Positions 23,791 through 37,190 of a stretch of DNA of 64,000 nucleotides are shown one piece after another. The translations under genes were made by a program, and so were the position numbers. Origin of the DNA: Steinernema hermaphroditum (taxonomy: Eukaryota > Nematoda > Chromadorea > Rhabditida > Steinernematidae); the NCBI GenBank assembly GCA_030435675.1, contig CM059624.1:5046769-5110768 (forward strand), read 5' to 3'. Below the pieces are notes generated by a model. That model had not been told where the DNA came from and made no database searches. It saw nothing but the letters and a program-made list of their open reading frames with translations. How positions within the stretch are numbered: the stretch's first letter is position 1; each line of letters starts with the position of its first letter.

Positions 23791-26700
23791 TCGGCTGGGC
23801 TCAGTATTTTGCAATCGGAGCCGGTTCCTGTTCGACTCGGGTAGCTCCGGCTCTGTTAGCATCTTTGTTTACAACTAAAAATAACTTTTCAAGGCTTCGA
23901 GACTGAGAATGGGGCCGGCAGCATTTTCAAAACGGGATCCGCAACATTTTGAGCCTAGGACTGTCTCTCTGGTGTTAGTGAATCTCACGTATCTAGGGAC
24001 TGGCTTACAACATCTTCGTGTACCTTTTCGGGTTTCTGGTTCCTTCGAAGACAACTTTGTAAAATGAAGTTCTACGTTATAATATTATTTTGTATTTTAC
24101 AGAAGATGAGATTACATACACTCTTTAAGCTCATTATCCAAGACACAAAGTGGCAACTGTAGAGGAGGTTTTTGGCACAAAGAGCTGATTCGTTACACCC
24201 GTATTCTTGGAAAAATCCGTAATATATTACTCGACAATGCATTACTCTACATAATACCCCCAATTGCGTTAATTATTCAACGCCTCGCTGCTACCCCGTG
24301 CAAAACAAAAAATTAGCAAAATACGTCGGTCAAGTAATGAAAAATTCTTCCCTTATTCTCACATATTGTGTTTTTGTGTTGTGTCATTACCGTATGACAT
24401 CATCTCCGCTTTACTTAATAGCAACCACATGAGGTCGTGTGTCCAGTTTCCCTTTGTGTTCGTTTCCCTACCGTTGATTTACGGCCTTGGTTCGCAAGAA
24501 CCATTCCTGCACGTGCACCTCTCCCTCGAAAACAGAATTCGTCACCCTTTCCGCGTATATCTCACGCGAACGTGTTTTCAAAAATCGTGTTTCCCCGTGT
24601 TGCAATTTCCCAAATCTCCGCTGATCGCCTCTGTGATCTTTCAGCGTCAGCGCCGCCGTCGGAAACGTGTTTGCGCATCGATCAGCTGCTGTTCGGCGCC
24701 GAGCGGACGGCAAACGAAACAATTATTTGTTTTTGCGTCTTCACAAGCGGCCAACACTTTTTGGCGCGTGCAACTCTGCAGATTCCGCGCGGGACCGCCG
24801 TTTCCGGAGACATCAAAAGTGGGTTTGTCGAAAATCTTTTAAAGTCAATTGCTCAATGGAGCGTTGGATTAGGGAACCTTTCAGTGGGGACCGCATGAAT
24901 GGATGCACTTATCAATGGATAGAGGGGTAATCGGATTGATCGTTAGTCCCCTGTTAAGTGGAATGCTGGATGTTCTTGAGATTAGCTATCTTGTGACGCT
25001 GGGATGAATGTAAGAAGCTGTGAACTGTGACGAAACTGGGTAATTCTGTAGAAAAAATGGTTGCCGGAGATTGCCTGGTCACCAAAAGTGGTGACACAAA
25101 AGACGGTAGCACAATTCCAAGATGCTGGACATTCAGATCATTGAAATCACAGATCCGAAAGTTGAACCGTGTCAGTAGATTGACCCTCGATCGGTTGGAT
25201 TTGAACTGAAGTCTTTTTGATCCGATGTTTGGTAAATTTCCAATATTACATGCAAATAAGGATTCACAGAAAAAACAATACGAAGATGTCTCAGAACCAT
25301 CGAGTGATGCAGTATTTAAAGTCGCAAATTTGACTTTGGACACTTCGGTTTCGGCCAAATTTCTTTGTATTCTTAGAAGACATGCGTATTTAGGCTACAT
25401 TACTCGAATGTTCAGAGACCTCTGCGAACTCCCGCATTGTTTTTCTCAGATTCAGTAGTCAATATCCTGGGGTAACTCCCATTATACAGAAGGCTCGCCA
25501 TGTTACCCACATGTGCTCTCGAACCGAAGTCTCTGTTCGCTGTAACTTGATGTTTTCTCAAATCCGACGAGAGTTTGCTTTAGAAAGACGATATAAGTGG
25601 AAGTACTCATTTCCTTCAGCGCATTTCCTCCAGTACTAGAGTTGATTGTCCATTAATGGCGTTTTCAAGAACCATGCCTAAGACATGACCACCGGTGGTG
25701 CTTGACTCTTGTTGACTTCGGCGCCAATCTTGTTTGTGCTATCTTGACTGCGTTAGGGAGATAATGAAAACAACCTTTATCTCTAATGGCTCCGGGCTTT
25801 GCTTCTTCCAACTCACATCCCAATTCCCATTTCGCCTAGGGCCCTACAGACGTCTTAGTCATATTTTCATGCTCTTAGAACGAAACATTCCCAGGCCTTT
25901 CTGTCTGTTCTTTTGTGAGAGTTTCGTGCAGCAGAATGTAATTGTTCGAGTTTCTGCAAATGTTCCCTTGTTTACCACGCTCCATCGGGCACCACTAATG
26001 CTGGTGTTTGATCCTGCCACTTCCAAATTATGTGACACTCGGCAATCCATCATCCGAGTGAGCCTAACCCAATTTAGCGCGTAATGTCATTATATTAATG
26101 GGATCGGGAGTTCGAGTTTTCCAAAACGACCGTATAGCTAATCGTGGGCGCCTGGTGACTCAAGCGTTTACGGAAATCCCAGAAAAGATATTTCTGACGT
26201 CGACTCATTCACGTTAATCTTTGGTGCTAATTGTAGAGTGGCGAAAAATGGAAAATATAATGCGTGGCCTACGCAGGCGTGCTTACGTCTCAATCTCTAC
26301 GTCTCCACTGCTTAAGCTGCCTCGAATTCGTATAAATTCATCTCTCAAACTCGAGAGTGATTCGAAGATTAACTGTGAAAATAGGGATATTTTCCGTTTA
26401 CGTATTGTTCCATCAGAGCAACGATCACATGCGTGATCTTGCACAGTGAAGGCCTCCCTCACTCAAAGGTGGGTGGAAATGAGAAACGAATGATCCCTCG
26501 TTTTTGAAAAGGAAAACACCTCGAGAAATCAACTTGGTTATATCTCATTTGTAGCTCATTTACATATATTCGAAGGAAAGCTCAAAAGAGAAATATGCCG
26601 GAGTCAGAAATCCGAGCCTTCTCAACACCCGCTTGGCTCCGGTTTGCCTCAGATGGATCGACATTGTTTCTCTGCTTTAAACGAACCGAATTTCTTTGCT

Positions 26701-29365
26701 TCCATCCATTATGGGTGACCATGCAAATTGATGAAATTGCAATCTACAAAAATGGTTGGTTCCACTTGAGTTTTTTTCTCTCACTGTTATACTCATATAA
26801 CTGAAGACTTGAAGGTCTTGCGCGCAACATTTCTAGGTATGGGCCGCAGCCGGAGCCCAAGAAAAACCCAATTCTTGACTGGTATTCGCTCATCGAGCCC
26901 AGTTCTGTCCGTCAAAGTGTTTTTCGTTGAGACTTCCATGGAAGCGACATGACCAAGTTGTTCACTCTGTGCGGACATGATCCACGAAACACAGTTAAAA
27001 TTTGCTAGGCAATCCAGCTAAGAAATAAAAATCTTTGATCAATATAGACAGAGCTGAAGAGTTTCGACTCACAGGGTGCATCTAGAAATCCAGAAATGTG
27101 CAGCCTCAGATTCTCCTGGCTCGGATCTTCTTAGGTATTCCATTTCCACATGAACAGCTCAACCATTTTGAGGCACAGGATCCACCAAAAATTAGCTTCC
27201 TACGCCAGTCCTAACGACGCCGAAAGATCCACAAACTCTAGACGTGTTCTGCATAGTGAATGGAATTCCAAAATCCGTCATCCATGTCAAAGATGCCAAT
27301 CGGGAAAACTACCATATTACCTAGCGCTTCGCATGTCATATTTTGTTTCTTCATTGAGTCAGTTTCTTTTTTGCTTATGACACAGAAGTTATTGCACTAT
27401 TGGGACACGTCTCGTCTCCCACGATCCATCTGTGGATTTAGCCAGGCGTCATGAAGACGGCCGAGCTGAACATTACAAGCCGATCGAACTTTTAAGCTCG
27501 TGCATACAAAACATGAAAAGGACACCATGAGTAAGATAACACAAACAGACGAATCAGACGCTATTATGTTTGAAATGTTTTGAACTGGTTTCTGAATCAC
27601 TTCCGATACATTCATACATGTGAACGTCTATGACAAATTAAGTTTTCACGAAAAACAGAATCCCTTGTTTTGACAACAAAGTTTTAGGCGATGACTCATG
27701 CTGTCAGAGGCGATTTCGGCGTCTGAGAACATGATGTTCTAAGAAGTGCGGATGAGGGAGCGCTGAATCTTGGAAACTAATTAATTTTCACAAATTCCAC
27801 TCGGTTCATATGCACTGTAATCTTTTGATTTCATCAAATATTAGAAATGAAATTTATATAATTCATGCATTACATTATAATGTCTTTAGTTTTCCTATTA
27901 TGAGTCACGTGGTTTTTATCGGTGAGGGAGGAATGTAATATATATTGGGATTAGTCATGCCGTAGAATTAGTCAGCAGAACAAGGCCGATTTCTTATAGC
28001 ATGAGCGAGAATGTAAAACTAACCAATTCCATGGGAAACCGTAGCTTAGTACTGTCAAACTGATTTGCTGTTAATCTACTTTTTTGTACACAAGGAATAA
28101 CTAAAATGAGGAGCTAAGGAGGTGTTCCAGGTCATCTCTACAGAGGCACGTTTGCAAAAACAATCGATGATTATCTTTTGAATCAACGGGATTACGCCGA
28201 AAAGACACCTATTGCGGCACGAAAGAAAGAAAGTACCACACCGTAGGCGCTGGTCTTCTTCTTCCTTCGTCGCTCAGAACAACATCCGAGAAGAAAACTG
28301 CGATCCTAAAAACTAGCGACCGACTGAAAATCGAGAAATGCCGACGATTTCGAACAGAATGGGCCTAGAAGCGGCGAAGAAACTGATTCCGATGGAAGCG
28401 AAGCACATGGAAAAGAGAGATCCCTTCATTTACTCGAGGCGCAGATATCGGAATTCCAGGGAATCTTCAGCTTGATGGCGTGGGACGCAGGCGTCGGTGA
28501 AGAGCTGGTTGGCTGGATAGACCTACTGGAACCCTGGTGTTCCAGAACCAAAAAATCGATCTCAAACAGAGCACATTTACTTCTAAACTTTTATGCTTAA
28601 AGTCATCAGAGTCGGGAGAAGTCCCCAGTTTATTACTTGCTTATCCCTGCTTGCCACGTAGGTGTGCACTCCTTCAGAAAATCCAATCTCCAACTTATGA
28701 AGTATACTACAGTGCGGACAATTTAAATCTGTTTTGTCTGGTGCTTTGTTCCACGGAAAACAACTAATTGCATTTCGACGATTTTGGTGCATTTAAACTA
28801 CGAGCATGAGAAATGTCTCATTTGAACTAAAAACAAAAAGGATACCCAGATTTTCATTAAGTGGCTCGTTTAGAAGTAAAATCGGATAAAATCACCCTAT
28901 AAGTTCCCTCGTGACAAAACTATATTTGTCTATCACAGATTCGAAGTATAATCATTCGTGCCTACGGCTTCTTGTGCCAAGTGGATTGGACGTTTGTTGG
29001 TCGGACACCAAAGAACTTATGTACTTCTCAATTTGGCGCCCCCTGGCATATGGTGTTTGGTAAATGTGTTCGTCTACGTGAGTTCATCTGTTTTTCGAAA
29101 CATTTAAAGATCGCGCACTTTTGCCGAGACGACATTTTGTGGCTGGACATGGATCTGTTCTTCATAGGTCACAGACATGTTTCCTGAGAAAACGTTGTAT
29201 TTATAGAATGGTATTTCTTACATCCTGCTTCTCACCAGAACAGCTGTTTGTGGAAGCTGGATTGTTGTTTTCCTTCCGCCTTCTCAAAATACACCTGAAT
29301 CTCTTCCTGGGTGCTTTGTTGTCGGAGCAAAATGAGAAGAATTTGGAAAAAGCAGGGCCGTATAG
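23791..29365. other. intergenic with one GC-rich island near 24.6-24.8 kb
   Basis: Island 24600-24830 carries gatcagctgctgttcggcgcc and other CG-rich words. The rest (24840-29365) is moderately AT-rich with short scattered open frames. No gene, RNA gene or repeat could be supported. Confidence 0.3.
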
Positions 29366-29640
29366 AGTCATGGACAGCCCATAAATGACTTTTCATGAAC
29401 AGCGGGATTTCATAAGTGAAAATGACTCATCAATGACTTCCTATGAGGATCGTTTCTCTCCTGCTTATCCTTGAGGGCTAGGTAAAGAACACGGATATGT
29501 TTAAGGGTGACCGCGGCCGTATCACTCTCGTGGGTAGTTGAGGATGGGTCATTGTCACATACATGACATGCCCACCCCTGACAATCCATTGACAGTCCAT
29601 AAGTGAAAATGACCCATTTATGACATGAATCCCTCAACAC
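29366..29640. repeat. cluster of short direct repeats
   Basis: The word cataagtgaaaatgac occurs at about 29411 and 29600, each followed by a similar atgac word (catcaatgac, catttatgac). A related ggacagcccataaatgac is at about 29372 and gacagtccataag is just before the last copy. Function is not recognised; it resembles a decayed small transposon with repeated subterminal motifs. Confidence 0.35.
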
Positions 29641-31185
29641 CGCATATGACTAACTCAGCAGGGAATGAGTTCAGCGGCGCTTGGTATCACTTCTGCTTAG
29701 CTTGCTATCCCGACGGGACAATCGTTCAAACGGAGCCAAGATGAACCTTTTCTTTGAGAAGGGAGGCTTTTGACATACTACGAAAACGCGATATCTTGGT
29801 TTTGTGCTATTCTTAATGTAATGGCTGACCCCATATCAGTGATGGGAACGAGTCCGAAAACAGACCCCAGACTCGGAATCGTTTGGATTTCCGACCAATT
29901 TCGGATTACTATGTCTATCCTATATACCAACCGTGTGTACCCTTACCTAGAAAAGATAATTGTTCAACTCATCAAAATCCTGGCCTATTTCAGTTTTATT
30001 TGATACTAAAAGCTCCCGCACTTATACTTCTATGAGTATATCCCGAAAGCCCACCATAAACAGCTTGATTTATGTCAATTTGCCGATAAATGTGGTTGTG
30101 TGGCCCCTTGATAGCATTCGATTATACGTAGACCAGTGGCGGCCAATATAAATCGCATAACTTGTATCGCACTCATAAATTCGCCCAGTAAACGAGTTTC
30201 TGCGTCATTCAGGCTAGTAATTTCAATTATGCGATTGTTTATTAAGACTAATAAAAGTGTTCAGAAACGGTTGGTGCATACTTTTTATTGATATACGTAG
30301 GTTTGATATATCGCTGTCCCTGGATCTGTTTTCAGCTCGTAGCATTCGGGAATAGTCAATCTGGTTCCGTCTCCATAATGTGCCTAGTGCTGGTATAAAT
30401 CGTTACAGAGCTCCGAACATAGGCCAGTGGAACAGGTGATAAAATTCATTCTCTGTCCACGTGGCCCGTTTTTTCTCGTTGCATCAACAGTGCTTTAGTT
30501 CATTACACTTTACGAGCAGACACCTTGTAGTTTATGATCGTACAGCAGTCCACATGAATCGAAAATCACATGCCGTACCCTCAGCCTGGCCCTCTCCAAC
30601 GGATTCGAGCGGTTATCTGAGCTCAGAGGTGTAAACACTCTTGACATATTTATGTGTCGCTGTGTTGTTCGGACTCTTGTTTACGTCAAACATCCGGTTA
30701 TGCTCCGGGGGGAACAAGTTAGCCCGGCAGAGCACCATGCCGTCGCAGCGTGTTAGATGGACGTTGATCAAGAAGGGCGTCTGACACAATCGATAAACCG
30801 TACAAAATCTGTTACAAAGGGAACTGTCCGTGCCATCCTGGCCCTTATCGGCGCCGTTGCCCTCGGAGCCTCGGACGTCAGCCACCTTTCGATAAGGAGT
30901 CAGCTGTCTGCTTCCACTCGGTCACTCCACTTTTTTTCTTTGGAATTTGCACGTAAGCACTTTTTGTGGTATGTGGGCAGGATTGCTGATGTTTATTTTG
31001 GCTTTTTGGTTTCAACTTGGGAACACAAAAGATTTTTCGGGAGAAGGCGTCGCAGTCCTTCGGCTTGTGGTGATCTGGAATATCGTACCTTTTTGGATTT
31101 TTTTTGCACAATTGGGCTGCGTTCTGAAGATCAATATCGATATGTGTCGCTTCACTAATGGTCCTTTTATGTCGTAAGGCATACA
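29641..31185. other. intergenic, nothing recognised
   Basis: Frames open on both strands at 30613-31160, but none shows a family motif. No RNA gene or repeat is seen. Confidence 0.25.
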
Positions 31186-31189
31186 GGAT

Positions 31190-32185
31190 TCTATAAATCT
31201 CTATACATCTATACCTCATTTGTACTTTGACCAAAATTGACTTTCTTGCTTGGTAAGAGCAAGTTTGTTTTGGAGTAGGTGTGGCTAAAATTCTAATTTT
31301 GAAAAGAAATGAACTATACGTTTCTAGGAATCGGATGAGATCTCTCCACAGGTGATTTTGATAGTGAAAATAGGAGGGTCCATTTCCATAAAAAGGATCA
31401 TGATCTGTAGAGTTCCAAAAGCATTTTTTCGTCGTTTTCGGTTGCACCGCGTTTACCAAATTGTCCGTCGTCTAAAATTTGTTTTCCTTGAAACACCCTC
31501 GGATGTTCGACTACAGAACCTTCGCCAATCAATCACTTTTGGCCGCCCGCGAACGCGCCTAGAGATCACATGGCCATGACGTAACCCTGTAACATATACT
31601 CTTTGTTTTCGTTTCATCCGGTTCCACAACTCCTACAAGCACCCTAAAAAGCGTCTGTCGCCGAATCTTGTAGCCCTCCACCGCCGCCACCGTCGCTTAT
31701 CGGCCGGTTAGGCGATGCTGCGCCGCTTATCTCCCGTGGCTATCGGCGTCGCCTCCGCCGTCGCAACATTCGGGCGCGGGTTCGGAGTCCACTCGTCAGT
31801 TTTTACTTTTTCGATCTCTGCTTTCGGGCGGCCGAAAAACGAGGAACAGCGCAAAGGACACCCGGGCTTCCTGTTTGGGTGTTATTGATTTCGTAGTCGA
31901 GCTGTTGACGCCACTTTTAGGGTGGGAAACGTTCGATGGCCACTGGCGGATTTGTGGTGTTCTGCGGCGATGAGGCATCTAAGTGTGACTAGCACCTGTT
32001 TGCATTTTAAAATCACCTGCAGAGTCTAGGTTTCACCCGGTTCCCGGAAAGAGGTAGTTCGTTTCAAATTTCAAAAGACAAAATTGGAAATGTTGGCACA
32101 CCCACTCCAAAACAAACTTTATTTCACCGAGCTAGAAGAACAATTCACATCGAAGTACAAGTAAATTGTGGATGTATGGAGGACT
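31190..32185. mobile_element. about 1-kb foldback-like element with long imperfect inverted repeats
   Basis: The left arm (about 31190-31362) is matched in reverse complement by the right arm (about 32008-32185). Matched words in order include tctatacatct/tccatacatcc, gtactttga/gtacttcga, the best block aagtttgttttggagt (31261-31276), and caggtgatttt at both inner ends. By eye the arms agree at roughly two thirds of positions. The interior holds a GC-rich island (31530-31960) with cttatcggccgg and gccgcttatctc. No transposase is visible. It is either a non-autonomous foldback/MITE-type element or an old inverted duplication; target duplications were not found. Confidence 0.5.
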
Positions 32186-34789
32186 AATAAGGTCAGGTCC
32201 AAGAACAATCGAAGATAGAAGTTTTAGTAGCGAGTTAGGTCTCCTACAAAGTACATACATGTCAAAGTGCATCGAGACCAATCGTTTTAAAAGGAGAGAT
32301 AAAAGAGCCATGAAAAAGGATTCCCTATGTGTAGGTAATTAGGCTCAAAATGAGTCTTCTTCGTTTCAATCAAAGAAAAGACAAAAGGAAGATATCGTTT
32401 ATAAAGGACTACTTCAGAGATACACTGAATGATATGATTTGGAGGATGATTTCATGGCTAAAGTGTTCATTGCTTTGATCGGAGGCGTTGATGTCAAGAA
32501 GACCGGAGAAACCAAGCTGTGGTCCCTTCTATGGAAATACGAAGGACGCAAGACCTCTCCATATATGTCTTGTTTATCCAAAACTCGCCTGTTTACAGCG
32601 CATTCCCTTTGGCATAGAGGACAAGAACTGATACGCAGGTGTTGCAGGTGTGCTGCCAAAACACTCAGATACCGTAACCCATTTCGTCCTCCCCCAGATT
32701 AAGTTCAGCTCTTAAAATAAAGACATGAATCTCACGATCTGAGTCACAAATCTCGATTTAGACCCATGCCCTCTGCCCTATGACGCCAGACTCCAGAAAA
32801 CGCGAATTCAAAAGGTCTTAAGGGTGCTCCAGCACGCACAGTTGTGACATGTGTTTACACCGAATGATGGGATTGCACTTTGCTTTAAAAGTGCCCTGAG
32901 GAAATCCGGCAATTTCACGGGCGTAACTGTGAAAATAAGCCAAATTTTGGCACGTCCTCACGACGGAAAGTGCACGAATGGTCGATAACATTTCTAAGAA
33001 AAGAAGTGTTTAGGCCACCGGAAATCTGCTAAACGGAAGTTCTCCGAATGGTTAATCATGTAGAGCGCCTGAATCACATGTGTGCGTGACTATGTCTTCA
33101 TGATTGATTCACTAAATCTTCGTATGCATATGGGAATGCGCGGGAGTGCCATTAAGCAATTGTGGAGAGAGACATAAGGGGTTTGGAGTTAGAACCATAA
33201 AATTATTAAAAAGAGTTCGTGCAGAAAGGAATACAAAAAAATACATTTAGGCCAGAAACGACATTCACCTTCATCTGTATTTTGAGTAGTAAGAGATGAT
33301 AGTTTATGAATAAGGGATTGCGGTTTAAAATAAAAAAAAAATACTGTTTTACAGGTCGCCTGAGAAGTGCAGTCTTGCATGGTCTAATTAGAGATGGCTT
33401 TCTTTCTGATTTGCTCTGTATGAGCTGCCAAAGGCCATGGCAGTATGTAGTCAAACAGAGAATTATGTGGTCACCATAGTGGGCCAACTCCACGGGTGGA
33501 TAAAAACATTAATATTGTAAACTGACAAACTTAATATTGTAAATAGACTTAATATTAGTGTATTTTGACAGGTTTGCCCTTGCAGAGGGCAGATCTCGAT
33601 CTCAAGTCCCCTTCATTGGTTTACAAATATACAACAGCTTCGCGATATACTCAATTTTTGAATTTCAGGCATCATCTACCAAGTCATTCTCCAACTCCGT
33701 CCTACTTCCCAAATCCGTCAAGGCCCTTGTCAGTGCTACTCTTCTTGTGAGTTCTTGCTGTCAGCGACATCCCACTTGCACACTTTTTAAGTGGGCGTCT
33801 GCACCCTTGCACTTTTGCCGTTGCACCCTCTTATCAGCAGATAAGTCGTTTGCCCTTGAGCATTCCACAGCTGGATGCACCTTTGCATGCTAGTCCAACA
33901 CAAAAGCGCTTTTCATTTAACGCGTTACGCTATCTTGGACCTCAAGAAAAACGAAATCCAAACCTGTTGTCGATTGGGATGAGCCTACCTGTCCACTGCT
34001 CTAATTTCTAAGGCGTTCGGCTTAATGACCGAACCGGATTTTTTGAGTTTCGGAACCAGTCGAATGGCCGATGGCTAAGCAACATAAGCTTTGGCTTCTG
34101 TCGAAAAAGGGCATTTCTTCTGCAGACGCTCTGGTCACTCTATTCGTTGTTCCACTTTCTTTTTAGCACCCTAATTCAGCAGGTCCTTCCACATCTCCAC
34201 GGGAACCCGTTCCTCGTTTTTGTGGAGATTAGCTTTCGTGATTCATAGCCTGACCACTTAAGACGTTTAACTTGATAAACGAACCGGATTTTGCGCTTCT
34301 TAAGATCGCCAAAATTTAAAAATTTGATTTCGGACGAGCAACTTGTTTGAAATTGGTTCTAGACGGCCGGCCTTAGAATATGAAATGTGGCATAGAGTAG
34401 GCGGAAAGACTAGTTTCTACAAAGGATATTGTGTATGTTTTTGCAGCAAATTTGCACTTTTATCCAGTGCTCAGTCAATGTGATCATAATCGAACTTAAC
34501 ACAGTTTGTTTACAGATTTTAGTGAAGTCATGATGGCCTTTAAGTAGATCAGAGGATGTGGAAAGTACATCTAAATGAAAAGTCGAGCAAATGCCATGAT
34601 CTTAAGCGATCCACGCTTCACTTTACTACCTCACGCTATCCTTCCAATCAAGTTCCAGAGCAAAACTCGTTCCTTCTGCTCCCAAATAATGGATTAGCTC
34701 CGGCGGCTACATCCGCATACAATTGAATTGTTGCATTACACGCTTTCCGATGCTTCGTTCCCCGCGCGCGCCACGCTAAAAGGAGAAAA
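32186..34789. other. intergenic, AT-rich, with a short tandem repeat
   Basis: A cttaatattgtaaa-type unit is repeated about three times at 33507-33557. AAAGTGCA octamers occur at 32264, 32874 (reverse), 32967, 33808 (reverse) and 34453 (reverse). No gene is recognised. Confidence 0.3.
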
Positions 34790-35345
34790 GAAGACCAGTT
34801 GATGACGTCGGCGACGGGCGAAATCTCGTTTTGGCAGCCCCAACTTTGGCGCTTTTTGGAAAAGTGCACTCCTAAGGGTCGCCGAAGACGACGGACAACG
34901 CTTCTAGTCATTCGGGCAATTTCGGACTTTTTGGCCGCGATAAGATGGCGCCTCCCCCAACGCGTTTTATCGCCGTCTTGGGCGCTGCGTATTGTACTTT
35001 TCTGGCGAAGTTACTCTCCTCCGCCGGGTGGGCCGGAGTCCGACGGCGCCGTCGGAATCATCTGATTTGTGGCGGGCCGCGTTGATTGATGCCCTCCGGC
35101 CCGCCTTTTTCCCGGAAGAACGAAGTGTTTTCGAACGGCTCGACCCGCCGCCGGCCCACATTATATTCCTGCCTGCTCGCGCGAGCCACTATTATGCCCG
35201 CCGCCACACTCCCTCGGGCGCTTTCCGCCGCGGGCTAATGGCCCTCCACCACCACCACCACAGATCAGATCAGGCGGGCGCGCGGCGACGTGTTGCCGCC
35301 TTTGGCTCGCGAGTTTACGAGTTCGCGAGAAAGTGCAAAATGTGA
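34790..35345. promoter_or_regulatory. GC-rich island, candidate regulatory element
   Basis: The stretch is dense in CG-rich words (gccggcccac, gcgcgcggcgac). It has a TGACGTC at 34801, AAAGTGCA at 34862 and 35330, and a (CCA)n microsatellite at about 35245-35262. Several frames on both strands are open at once, which is typical of GC-rich non-coding sequence. A promoter or first exon of an undetected gene is not excluded. Confidence 0.25.
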
Positions 35346-37190
35346 GAGTTGGGGGAGGGCGAACGAGCGAGATTTATTGCCTGGGAACGATCGACGACGA
35401 ACTTTGGGCACCGAGGGGACCTTCTGGCCTCGGCCAGAAAGTGCCGCTTTAAATGTGTTGTCCTTGTATTTGGCTCTTCGACGAAATTGGCTCGTTCAGT
35501 GGCTCTAGATTGGATGCACTGCCCTTGGGGTTCAGGAAAATACCATCATTAGAGATGGAATGTAAACGGATCCCGAACCGTGTTTGTTTTGAAGGGACTC
35601 TTTGGACGGTTGGAGACTATGCAACGCTTTTGTGGACACAAATATTCCTGGGAGTATTTCATTTGGGAAAGTGTGGGAGTCCGTTATTTTTTGCCTATGG
35701 GATTGGGAACCATGAGTAAACGAGGTTTGGTCTTATGGAATACGATACAATCGCTTTTTTGTAAAAAGGTTTAATTGCACTCTCGTATAGTAATCTAAAG
35801 GTTCGTTTTTGAGGGCGTGGATTTTATGCCCTTTATCCTTGTTCTTATCTGATTTTAATGCCCATTCTTCTGCATGCACTTCTTCTAGTCTTGCATAGAA
35901 GATCACTTTTGAAAGACATACTTATCACCAGCGTTATGCTAAAAAACTTGCCCTACGACTCATCAAATTGGCATGTTTGTTTCGTCGAAACGCCCGTTGT
36001 GTCCTTTTGGGTAGGCGCTGAAAAACACAGTCATTAAGATCAGGTTGAAGGAAGTGAAAATTATGATGGGAGGAGTTTCCTGTTTTCACTGACTTCAAAC
36101 TGACTCCAAAGTGCACAAAAATATAATCATTACCATGTCTTGGTTATAATTTGATCATTGCTGGGGGTGAACGCAAGTTCAGAAGAACCCTAGACCCTTC
36201 AAATTACTATATTTGTCCCTCCTTGAACCCTGTCAAGTTCACAGAATCAAACCCTTTCCCGATCATCCTCCCTTTCATCATACGTGCCTTTTTGGAATTG
36301 TAAAAACCCGTTCTGCTTACAGCAAACCATTCGTCCGGAGGAGCGCCGTTCGAATGCAACTCCCCGCGACCTTCGACGCCGTCGTCGTCGAAACGACTCT
36401 TTTTTTGTGCCAACAAAACAACGGGTTCCTTCCTTCCGCCCCTCTTCTTCGTCTTCTGAAACGGCGTTCTTTATTGCCGTCCTGTTGCAACCGATCGCTT
36501 TCTTTTTGTTTACTTTTCTCTTCTGCGCCGTCGACGCGGCGTCTCCATCGGCGTCGTCGTCGCCACGATATTCTTTGAGCGTTTTCTATTTGTATTCTGA
36601 TCCGTCGTGGAACATTTCGGGAGGCCGGTGACGTCATCGAATTCCGTCCAATCACAGGCGGCGCTCTGATCGATGGTGAGGGCGCGAAGTTGCGTCAAAA
36701 AGCGACGGAAACACATAAAAATGCGAAGAATAACAAGTAGTTGAGGGTGCTGAACTCGTGACCATCGGAATGATTCAATCTTACGATCCTTTGACCTTTG
36801 AGCTTTGCATATCAAATCTACTGAGATTTAGAACGGTTGAAGTGCTGAGTGACCCTTAAGGCGTCTAGTATCTACACAAAAGGATGCAGACTATCTCAGC
36901 TGTTATTTTCTGCGATTTTATGGTCAGATCGGCTGTAATAATTTAATATATCATTGCGGAATTGAATTATATTGTAAGTAGTGTAATTTGGCTAAAGTGA
37001 TTGAGACATTACTTCCTTTCTAAAGCAAACTCTCTGAGATTCTTGTGACCGGAATGAAAGCGTCAAAAGGGCATATAGATCTGGTGCAGTTCCTCTACTT
37101 TTTCAGCATTTTTCCAAAACACAAACACGAAACACCAGTCGCCGGACCTCTGAACCTTACACTGTCCTGTAGTCAGTCCGTCAATCACCC
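35346..37190. other. intergenic with an island near 36.36-36.66 kb
   Basis: 36360-36660 carries gccgtcgtcgtcg and cgtcgtcgtcgcc runs and a CRE-like tgacgtcatcg followed by ccaatcac (36628-36657). AAAGTGCA is at 36108. The rest is featureless. No gene is recognised. Confidence 0.25.

Noticed and set aside
30613..31459. Minus-strand frames of 90 and 193 codons
   Set aside because: No recognisable motif, and a plus-strand frame covers part of the same bases; left as intergenic.
35220..35275. Histidine-rich peptide from the CCA repeat
   Set aside because: Translation of a microsatellite in a GC-rich non-coding island; no gene context.
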